Positions 1-5,338 of a DNA stretch of 8,391 bases are shown in pieces. Position numbers and translations under genes: made by a program. The stretch lies in the NCBI GenBank assembly GCA_030656535.1, contig JAUSPL010000347.1, forward strand, positions 1 through 8,391, written 5' to 3'. The notes under the pieces were generated by a model. That model saw only the letters and a program-made list of their open reading frames with translations, searched no databases and was not told the DNA's origin. Origin of the DNA: Gemmobacter sp. (GTDB lineage Bacteria > Pseudomonadota > Alphaproteobacteria > Rhodobacterales > Rhodobacteraceae). How positions within the stretch are numbered: position 1 is the first letter of the stretch; every line of letters starts with the position of its first letter.

Positions 1-56
1 AATCCACCCTGATCCACCACAGTGGCGAAGGCTTCCATTTCCGTAAGTCTGTCCAT
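1..56 (-). CDS. LysR-family transcriptional regulator, N-terminal fragment (runs off the left edge)
   Basis: Reading the minus strand from the ATG at 56-54 gives MDRLTEMEAFATVVDQGG, followed by a codon beginning TT (Phe or Leu). This is the typical opening of a LysR-type regulator: the first helix of the winged helix-turn-helix, with the pattern 'M..F..V.e.GsF'. A purine-rich stretch (GGGGA, about 5 nt before the ATG) is a reasonable ribosome binding site. Only 18 codons are visible, so the ligand-binding domain and target are unknown. LysR regulators are often transcribed away from the gene they control, and the next gene on the other strand is the EF-hand protein at 410, about 350 bp away. 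That pairing is a guess. The family call rests on a short but characteristic stretch. Confidence 0.75.
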   Translation of the reverse strand, partial: MDRLTEMEAFATVVDQGG

Positions 57-95
57 TGTCTTCCCCATGTGGATAGTTCGGGTCCTGACACAGGT

Positions 96-108
96 ATTGC
101 TCTCCAAT
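96..108. promoter_or_regulatory. Possible LysR-type operator (ATTG-N5-CAAT)
   Basis: This is a perfect inverted repeat with 4-bp arms and a 5-bp centre, about 40 bp before the start codon of the LysR-type gene. LysR-type regulators usually bind dyads that contain T-N11-A close to their own start. The site fits loosely in place and shape, but arms this short are expected by chance now and then, so the call is weak. Confidence 0.2.
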
Positions 109-188
109 TCAGGCGAGATTGCGGAAGGAGCGCGTCAAGTCCGGGGTAATGTCACGCATCGTTCAAGGCAGGGAAACGGTGACGCATC

Positions 189-258
189 GGCGGAAATCGG
201 TGTCAGAGGCCTCAACCTATCGGCGGAAAAAGATATAGACTCTGGGCGTGGGCGGAAA
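189..258 (+). repeat. Three spaced copies of GGCGGAAA
   Basis: Identical octamers lie at 189-196, 222-229 and 251-258, with start-to-start distances of 33 and 29 bp. The first two share a longer core (ATCGGCGGAAA). The copies are all in the same orientation and lie 150-220 bp before the EF-hand gene. Spacing near three helical turns would suit protein binding on one face of the DNA. The binding protein, if there is one, is unknown. Confidence 0.4.
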
Positions 259-309
259 AATGTTCTGGATTTTCTTAATATGGGCGGGTTTTTCCTGCCG
301 TTTGGCTGG

Positions 310-338
310 TTGTTCACATCAACATGGAAAAGTATCCC
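310..338 (+). promoter_or_regulatory. Possible sigma-70-type promoter for the EF-hand gene
   Basis: TTGTTC at 310-315 and TATCCC at 333-338 are separated by 17 bp, the ideal spacing for a housekeeping promoter. Both hexamers match the consensus only partly. Transcription would start near 345 and give a leader of about 65 nt that contains the hairpin at 354-382. Confidence 0.3.
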
Positions 339-353
339 GCAAGCAGTTAGATC

Positions 354-382
354 AGTTTCAGGCAGACGAACTGCCCTGAACT
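354..382 (+). promoter_or_regulatory. 5'-UTR hairpin before the EF-hand gene
   Basis: GGCAG (361-365) pairs with CTGCC (371-375) across a 5-nt ACGAA loop. After a single bulged C (376), TTCA (357-360) pairs with TGAA (377-380), and AG (354-355) can pair with CT (381-382) across one bulged T. The structure ends about 14 nt before the Shine-Dalgarno sequence AAGGAAG (397-403). It does not cover that site, so it may stabilise the mRNA or bind a protein rather than block translation directly. It has no T-run and is not an obvious terminator. Confidence 0.4.
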
Positions 383-409
383 ACCCAAACGGAAAAAAGG
401 AAGCATGAC

Positions 410-646
410 ATGACCCGTTTCACCCTGACACTTGCTGCAACGATGGCTTTGGCTGGCACCGCCTTTGCGCAGGAAATCGCGGACACCAACGGCGATGGTG
501 CCTACTCGCTTGAAGAGTTGCAGGTCGCGCTGCCGGAACTGACGGCAGATGGATTTGTGTCGATTGACGCCAATGCCGACGGTATGGTCTCGCCGGATGA
601 ACTGGCCGCGGCGGTCGCCGATGGTGCCGTAACGCTGCCGGAATAA
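410..646 (+). CDS. Small secreted/periplasmic EF-hand calcium-binding protein
   Basis: The product is 78 residues and probably binds calcium outside the cytoplasm; its physiological role is unknown. Residues 1-20 look like a Sec signal peptide: a basic start, a hydrophobic alanine-rich core, and an A-F-A site with cleavage before Q21. The mature part (about 58 residues) has two canonical 12-residue EF-hand loops. In loop 1 (25-36) the ligand positions are D25, N27, D29, Y32 (backbone), S33 and E36. In loop 2 (53-64) they are D53, N55, D57, V60 (backbone), S61 and E64. G30 and G58 sit at the conserved position 6. Both loops are complete, so binding is likely. The first loop begins only four residues after the cleavage site, so its usual entering helix is almost absent. 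The start is supported by AAGGAAG at 397-403, 6 nt upstream. An ATG at 405 encodes only two codons before a stop. Confidence 0.85.
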   Translation: MTRFTLTLAATMALAGTAFAQEIADTNGDGAYSLEELQVALPELTADGFVSIDANADGMVSPDELAAAVADGAVTLPE

Positions 647-683
647 GCGTCACCCATTTCGTCCGACCTTGCGGGTGGCCCCT

Positions 684-717
684 TTGGCCGTGCCTGATAC
701 AGACGCGGCACGGCCAA
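684..717 (+). terminator. Perfect 11-bp inverted repeat after the EF-hand gene
   Basis: TTGGCCGTGCC (684-694) and GGCACGGCCAA (707-717) are exact complements around a 12-nt loop. The hairpin lies 38 nt after the stop codon, in the gap between two convergent genes, where a terminator is expected. It lacks a T-run on the plus strand (TCACC follows), so it may act as an mRNA 3'-end stabiliser or work together with Rho. Being symmetrical, it can form in transcripts from either strand. Confidence 0.5.
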
Positions 718-774
718 TCACCTGAGGGTGCCACACGTTGGCCTGGGTTGTTTTGCGCCTTGCAAGACAGCCCG

Positions 775-800
775 GAAGAACCAAAGCAGACCCCGTCTGC
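775..800 (-). terminator. Likely intrinsic terminator of fadH
   Basis: On the minus strand GCAGAC-GGG-GTCTGC forms a 6-bp stem with a 3-nt loop, followed directly by a T-rich tail (TTTGGTTCTT). It starts 9 nt after the fadH stop codon. A second small dyad, CACGG/CCGTG (805-809 with 816-820), has the stop codon in its loop. Confidence 0.5.
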
Positions 801-809
801 CCGTCACGG

Positions 810-2825
810 TTAAAGCCGTGCCGCCAAACGCGCACCCTGATCAATGGCGCGTTTGGCATCAAGTTCGGCCGCCACATCCGCGCCGCCAATGATATGACAC
901 GCGATCCCCAACGCAGCCAAGGCGTCGGCAAGGCCGCGCTCGGGCAGTTGTCCCGCGCAAAGAACGACAGTATCAGCCGGGATCATCTGTGGCCCATCTG
1001 CCGTTGTAACCGCAAGGCCCTGGGACGTGATGCGGTCATAGGCCATACCACCCTTCATCTGCACACCCTTCATCTGCAGACTGGCGCGGTGAATCCATCC
1101 CGTCGTTTTACCCAAGCCCCGGCCCGGCTTTTCTGCCTTGCGCTGCAGCAACGACACCTGCCGTGCTGCGGGGTGCGGCTGCGGCCCTTCGGGTGCCAGC
1201 CCCCCGCGCGAGACGGCAGGGTCGGCCACCCCCCATTCGCGCAGCCACAGGTCCAGATCCTCGGTCGGGCTGGTGCCCTGATGCACCAGATATTCGGCCA
1301 CATCAAAGCCGATCCCGCCAGCGCCGACAACGGCAACCCGCTTGCCCACCGGCGCGCCCTGAAGCACGTCGATATAGCCCAGGACATGTGCATCGGGGTC
1401 CATGGCAATCCCGGGGTCGCGCGGGATGACGCCGGTCGCGATGATGACCTCGTCAAAATCTTGCAACGATGCGGGGTCGGCTTCCGTCCCCAATCGCAGC
1501 GTGATGCCCGCACGATCCACCATCGTCGCGAACCACGCCACCAGACCGTGAAACTCTTCCTTGCCCGGGACCTGCTTGGCCAGATTGAGTTGGCCACCGA
1601 TCTGATGGGCGCGATCGAAAAGCGTGACCTTGTGCCCGCGCTGTGCTGCGACCATCGCGGCCGACAGACCCGCTGGTCCGGCGCCGACAACGGCGATCGA
1701 TTTGGGCGTCGCGGTCGGCAGGTATTGCAGTTCCAGTTCGTGGCAGGCACGCGGGTTGACCAGACAAGACGTCAGCTTGCCGCTGAACGTATGGTCCAGA
1801 CAGGCCTGATTGCAGGCAATGCAAGGCGCGATTTCCGCAGCCCGGCCCGAAGCCGCCTTGGCGACGAAATCTGCATCCGCCAGAAAGGGCCGGGCCATCG
1901 ACACCATGTCGGCAGCCCCCTCGGCGAGTACCGCTTCGGCCACATCGGGTGCGTTGATGCGGTTCGAGGTGATGACCGGAATCGTTACCTCGGGCCGCAG
2001 GCGTGCGGTCAGCCAGGTGAACGCCCGGCGCGGAACCGACGTGGCGATCGTCGGGACCCGCGCTTCGTGCCAGCCGATCCCCGTGTTCAGCATCGATGCG
2101 CCCGCTGCCTGAATCGCCTTGGCCAGTTGCACCACCTCGGGCCAGGTTGACCCGTCTGGAACCAGATCAATCAAGGATATCCGGTAAATGATGATGAAAT
2201 CGGGGCCGACGGCGGCGCGCACCCGGCGCACCACCTCGACCGGCAGGCGCATCCGGTTCTGGTACGTGCCGCCCCAGCGGTCAGTGCGATGGTTGGTGTG
2301 TGTCACCAGGAACTGATTCAGGAAATAGCCTTCCGACCCCATGACCTCGACCCCGTCATAGCCCGCCTCGCGCGCACGCTCGGCTGCGGTGACCATGTCG
2401 GCTATCTGCTTTTCGATCCCGTCCTCGTCCAGTTCGCGCGGGGGAAACGGGGATATCGGCGATTTGACAGCGCTGGCCGAAACACATTCCTTGCCATAGG
2501 CATAGCGTCCGGCGTGGAGGATCTGCATGGCGATACGCCCGCCTGCGTCATGCACCCGGTTGGTCACAATGCGATGGTTGGCGATGTCGTCGGCGGTATA
2601 AAGGCCCGCCGCGCCCGGAAACACCCCGCCTTCGCGGTTGGGCGCCATGCCACCCGTGACCATCAGCCCGACCCCGCCGCGCGCGCGCGCTGCGTAGAAC
2701 TCGGCCACCCGATCCCAATCGCCGGTTTCCTCGAGCCCGGTGTGCATCGAGCCCATCAAGACACGGTTCTTCAATGTGACATGGCCAAGGTCAAGCGGGG
2801 CAAGCAGATGCGGGTAGTGGGTCAT
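810..2825 (-). CDS. fadH: NADPH-dependent 2,4-dienoyl-CoA reductase
   Basis: The enzyme reduces 2,4-dienoyl-CoA with NADPH so that unsaturated fatty acids can enter beta-oxidation in the cytoplasm. The 671 residues match the length of E. coli FadH (672). Domains in order: an Old-Yellow-Enzyme-type FMN barrel (about 4-330), an iron-sulfur segment, and an FAD/NADPH module (about 373-671). Catalytic Y167 (in SEGY) and H253 (in GWHEAR) correspond to Y166 and H252 of E. coli. The [4Fe-4S] ligands C335, C338, C342 and C354 are all present. Dinucleotide-binding glycine motifs lie at 381-386 (GAGPAG) and 501-506 (GAGGIG). The start at 2825 is set by a strong Shine-Dalgarno sequence (AGGGAGGA, 5 nt upstream); an in-frame start at 2867 would add 14 unconvincing residues. 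The gene follows the SelD fusion on the same strand after 91 bp. A perfect 15-bp tandem repeat near the 3' end gives QMKGVQMKGG at residues 584-593. Confidence 0.93.
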   Translation of the reverse strand: MTHYPHLLAPLDLGHVTLKNRVLMGSMHTGLEETGDWDRVAEFYAARARGGVGLMVTGGMAPNREGGVFPGAAGLYTADDIANHRIVTNRVHDAGGRIAMQILHAGRYAYGKECVSASAVKSPISPFPPRELDEDGIEKQIADMVTAAERAREAGYDGVEVMGSEGYFLNQFLVTHTNHRTDRWGGTYQNRMRLPVEVVRRVRAAVGPDFIIIYRISLIDLVPDGSTWPEVVQLAKAIQAAGASMLNTGIGWHEARVPTIATSVPRRAFTWLTARLRPEVTIPVITSNRINAPDVAEAVLAEGAADMVSMARPFLADADFVAKAASGRAAEIAPCIACNQACLDHTFSGKLTSCLVNPRACHELELQYLPTATPKSIAVVGAGPAGLSAAMVAAQRGHKVTLFDRAHQIGGQLNLAKQVPGKEEFHGLVAWFATMVDRAGITLRLGTEADPASLQDFDEVIIATGVIPRDPGIAMDPDAHVLGYIDVLQGAPVGKRVAVVGAGGIGFDVAEYLVHQGTSPTEDLDLWLREWGVADPAVSRGGLAPEGPQPHPAARQVSLLQRKAEKPGRGLGKTTGWIHRASLQMKGVQMKGGMAYDRITSQGLAVTTADGPQMIPADTVVLCAGQLPERGLADALAALGIACHIIGGADVAAELDAKRAIDQGARLAARL
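1049..1078. repeat. Perfect 15-bp tandem duplication inside fadH
   Basis: CACCCTTCATCTGCA occurs twice without a gap. It is in frame and encodes the repeated QMKG(V/G) of FadH residues 584-593. The total protein length is still that of the family, so this does not look like a recent insertion; chance convergence around the family's usual 'K/Q-M-x-G' segment is as likely. Confidence 0.8.
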
Positions 2826-2830
2826 GGTCG

Positions 2831-2838
2831 TCCTCCCT
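2831..2838 (-). promoter_or_regulatory. Strong ribosome binding site of fadH
   Basis: AGGGAGGA on the minus strand, 5 nt before the ATG at 2825, is close to a perfect anti-16S match. It fixes the fadH start and suggests efficient translation independent of the upstream selD fusion. The rest of the gap (2839-2916) shows no clear promoter or terminator. Confidence 0.8.
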
Positions 2839-2916
2839 GTTGGGCAAACCATGCGGCAGGGCAACAAGCTTTGTCACCCCTCTTCTATGGCGATGCCGTC
2901 ACGTCACGAAATCCGT

Positions 2917-5109
2917 TCAGTTGCAGGTCAGATGCGGGATGCCCGCCGACAGATGGCCGATGACCGCCGCATCCTCACCTGCCGCGCGCAGCGCTGCAAT
3001 CAGGGTGGGTGCAAGGGCGTTGGGCACGGCAGCCAGAAACCCGCCTGCGGTTTGCGGATCGTACATCAGGTCCGCGCGCGGGCTGTCCGGCGCGGTGACG
3101 CGGGTCGTCACCGACACCTTGTTCCCGGCCCAAAGGCTTGACCGCACACCCGCACCTGCCAGTGCTTCGGCCCCCGGCAGCAGGGGCAGCGCGGACAGGT
3201 CGATCATCGCGGCAAGGCTTGATGCGTCCAGCATCTCGACCAGATGCCCGGCAAGGCCAAACCCCGTCACATCGGTCAGGGCATGGGCGTCCCGCAGCAG
3301 GTGTGCCGCCGTTCGACCCGATCGCTGCATTGCGGTCAGGGTCGCCGCGACGGCTTCGCCCAGCAGTCCATCGGGCAGGGCTGCATGTGCCATTTCGGCG
3401 GCCATCACGACGCCAGACCCAAGGCCCCGCGTCAAGATCAGCGCATCGCCCGCCTTGGCGCCCCCTTTGGTCACCGCACGGTCGGCAAGCCCGGTGACGG
3501 TGAACCCGATCGTCAATTCAGCCCCGATGGTGGTATGGCCTCCGACCAGATCGGCGCCCGCGCTGCGGAACGCTTCGCCCGCCGCAGACAGGATCTCAGC
3601 CAGGGTGCGGGCCTGCAGGCTGTCCGACATGGGAGGCAAGGTGACCTGAGCCAGGGCCACCTGCGGTGCGGCCCCCATCGCCCAGACATCGCCAAGGGCA
3701 TGCAAGGCGGCGATCCGCGCCATCACATAGGCGTCGGGGGTAAAGGCGCGCAGATGGTCTGTGGTAATGACCTGCACGCCCGCGCCATGGGTCAGCACGG
3801 CAGCATCATCCCCGGCCCCCGCGATGACATCGGCGCGGGCGGGCGCTGGCAAACCTTCCAAGGCGGCCCGCAACGCGCCCCCTGGCACCTTTGCGCCACA
3901 TCCGCCACACAAGGGCGGCGTTGCTGCCAGATGCTGGGCCACCCCGTCCGCCAAAAGGCGCGGCACTTGGGGCGGTGCCATTGCGGGCAGGTCATGGAAC
4001 ATCGCCATGAACCGCCGGTCGATCCGGTCCTTCCAGCGCCACAAGATCGCGCCATCCAGCCGGAGCCCCCATTTGTCGGCCACCGCTGACTGCGCCCCGG
4101 TGGAAATCAGCTTCAGATAGTCCCCTTGCGGGCGATACGTCCGCATCCGGCCCGCACCAAGTGCTGCGCGCATGTTGTGCAACAACACCGGCGCCTGACG
4201 GACAGCAAAGACCCCGGCCTTGGGTCGCGGCGCATGGGTCATGTGCGCACAATCCCCGACGGCAAAGATCAGCGGGTCCGAACTTTGCAGCGTGGGCCCG
4301 ACAGATATGAACCCGGCCTCAAGGTCCAGCCCCGTTTCGGCCAGCCATCCCTGTGGTCGCGCGCCCGCAACCCCCAGCGTAAAGCCTGCGGGCAGGATGG
4401 TGCCATCCTCCAGAACCACTGAATCTGCGGTCACAGCCTGCGGTCGTGCCGCCACCCGCACAGTCACACCATAACGCGCCAGTGCCGCCAGCAAACCTGC
4501 CCGCGCCCCTGTCCCTACGCCGGGCAAGGCGGTGTCAGCCTGTTCCAGCAGCGTGATCGAGGCCGCCAGCTTCATGCCGCGCAACCGTTCAGCCATGGCC
4601 AGCGACAGCTCTACCCCGCCGACGCCTGCCCCGATCACGACGATCTGCCCCGGCACCCGCCCCGCTGCCAACGCCACCAGATAGCGGTCCCAGGCTGCCG
4701 CAAACGGCCCAAGTGGTTTGGCCGCAACCGCATGATCTGGAAACCCGGGCAGGTTGGGCAAATCCGACGCGATCCCGATATCAACTGACGCGATATCATA
4801 ACCTATGGCCGCACGCCCGGGCACGATCACCATGCGATTTGTTCGGTCAATCCCCGCAACCCGGCCCAGGATCACGCGCGCGCCCGCAAATCGTGCCAGG
4901 CGCACAAGATCGATCATCAGATCTGCGCGCCCATAGTGCCCGGCGATGTGCCCCGGCAACATGCCGGTATAGGGTGCCACAGGATCGGGGTTTATGACCG
5001 TCAGCCGCACACCGGGCAACGGGTTCATGGCCCAGGCCCGCAGCACCAACGCATGCGCGTGGCCGCCGCCGATCAGGACAAGATCCCGGGTTTGTGGCAA
5101 AGGCATCAT
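2917..5109 (-). CDS. selD: Bifunctional FAD/NAD(P) oxidoreductase - selenide, water dikinase (SelD) fusion
   Basis: SelD makes selenophosphate from selenide and ATP, the selenium donor for selenocysteine and tRNA 2-selenouridine. Taking the start at 5109, the product has 730 residues. The N-terminal part (about 1-380) is a pyridine nucleotide-disulfide oxidoreductase related to NDH-2 and sulfide:quinone reductases: GGGHAH at 14-19, a second Rossmann motif GAGVGG at 160-165, and an FAD-type 'VGD' at 284-286. It resembles the family known as the N-terminal partner of SelD (TIGR03169), whose reaction is not established. The C-terminal part (about 398-730) is a complete SelD: catalytic C404 and K407 in CGGCGAK (C17 and K20 in E. 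coli), GDDAAV (433-438), TTD (D451), GGH (523-525), TDVTGFG (D613) and DPQTAGG (684-690). Cys, not selenocysteine, occupies the active position. The frame stays open upstream to 5250, with other starts at 5217 and 5163; I prefer 5109/5106 because the Rossmann fold begins just after it and GGATG lies about 7 nt upstream. Confidence 0.9.
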   Translation of the reverse strand: MMPLPQTRDLVLIGGGHAHALVLRAWAMNPLPGVRLTVINPDPVAPYTGMLPGHIAGHYGRADLMIDLVRLARFAGARVILGRVAGIDRTNRMVIVPGRAAIGYDIASVDIGIASDLPNLPGFPDHAVAAKPLGPFAAAWDRYLVALAAGRVPGQIVVIGAGVGGVELSLAMAERLRGMKLAASITLLEQADTALPGVGTGARAGLLAALARYGVTVRVAARPQAVTADSVVLEDGTILPAGFTLGVAGARPQGWLAETGLDLEAGFISVGPTLQSSDPLIFAVGDCAHMTHAPRPKAGVFAVRQAPVLLHNMRAALGAGRMRTYRPQGDYLKLISTGAQSAVADKWGLRLDGAILWRWKDRIDRRFMAMFHDLPAMAPPQVPRLLADGVAQHLAATPPLCGGCGAKVPGGALRAALEGLPAPARADVIAGAGDDAAVLTHGAGVQVITTDHLRAFTPDAYVMARIAALHALGDVWAMGAAPQVALAQVTLPPMSDSLQARTLAEILSAAGEAFRSAGADLVGGHTTIGAELTIGFTVTGLADRAVTKGGAKAGDALILTRGLGSGVVMAAEMAHAALPDGLLGEAVAATLTAMQRSGRTAAHLLRDAHALTDVTGFGLAGHLVEMLDASSLAAMIDLSALPLLPGAEALAGAGVRSSLWAGNKVSVTTRVTAPDSPRADLMYDPQTAGGFLAAVPNALAPTLIAALRAAGEDAAVIGHLSAGIPHLTCN

Positions 5110-5283
5110 CGCGGTACATCCATCCTTGACCCAGGCGACACGAGCGGCAAGGGTCCAATTCATCTTGCGCAAAGCACCCAGGGCAGTGACCCGCAGGCCG
5201 CGCAGAATCCCAAGCATTGTTCCGCCCGATCTAACGCGCCCCGCCCCCAATGGCGAGTGGTCATGCCGTCACGGTCCCCGCGC

Positions 5284-5312
5284 TTGCCCTGATGCAGCCT
5301 CGGCCCTATTCT
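5284..5312 (+). promoter_or_regulatory. Probable sigma-70-type promoter of rpoN
   Basis: TTGCCC (5284-5289) and TATTCT (5307-5312) each match four of six consensus bases and are exactly 17 bp apart. Transcription would start near 5319, about 20 nt before the ATG at 5339, leaving just enough leader for the Shine-Dalgarno sequence AAGGA (5328-5332). I found no correctly spaced -24/-12 element, so autoregulation by sigma-54 is not indicated. Confidence 0.5.
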
Positions 5313-5338
5313 GACACCGCCTGCGACAAGGATGACCG

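Larger units (their letters stand above)
57..409. promoter_or_regulatory. Divergent intergenic region between the lysR-type gene and the EF-hand gene
   Basis: These 353 bp contain no gene I can support. They are visibly richer in A and T than the coding DNA around them, as expected of a control region between divergent genes. Contents seen: a small palindrome (ATTG-N5-CAAT) at 96-108; a 10-bp direct repeat with one mismatch (TSACGCATCG) at 152-161 and 180-189; three copies of GGCGGAAA at 189-196, 222-229 and 251-258, with a shorter GCGGAA at 121-126; a possible promoter at 310-338; and a hairpin at 354-382. An open frame crosses the region on the plus strand from 22 to 408, but it starts inside the antisense of the LysR gene and has neither a ribosome binding site nor a recognisable domain. 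Confidence 0.6.

Noticed and set aside
135..317. 60-codon open frame on the minus strand in the same intergenic region
   Set aside because: Pro/Arg/Ser-rich, no start signal, no family resemblance; best read as chance.
22..408. 128-codon open frame on the plus strand before the EF-hand gene
   Set aside because: It begins inside the antisense of the LysR-type start, has no ribosome binding site, no recognisable domain and uneven composition, and it covers a region with clear regulatory features.
738..2150. 470-codon open frame on the plus strand
   Set aside because: It is the antisense shadow of fadH; rich in Arg, His, Gly and Gln with no domain, as expected from the complement of GC-rich coding DNA.
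3244..4089. 281-codon open frame on the plus strand
   Set aside because: Antisense to the SelD part of the fusion, where every catalytic motif is intact on the minus strand.
5251..5290. Possible -24/-12 (sigma-54) promoter before rpoN
   Set aside because: GG and GC pairs occur (for example GG before TCCCC and GC in TTGCC) but with 11 rather than 10 bases between them, and the flanking consensus is poor.
5110..5338. A tRNA-Sec (selC) or other small RNA gene next to selD
   Set aside because: I looked for a long acceptor stem, a TCA anticodon loop and a T-arm in the selD-rpoN gap and found no cloverleaf; the region is explained by leader and promoter sequence.
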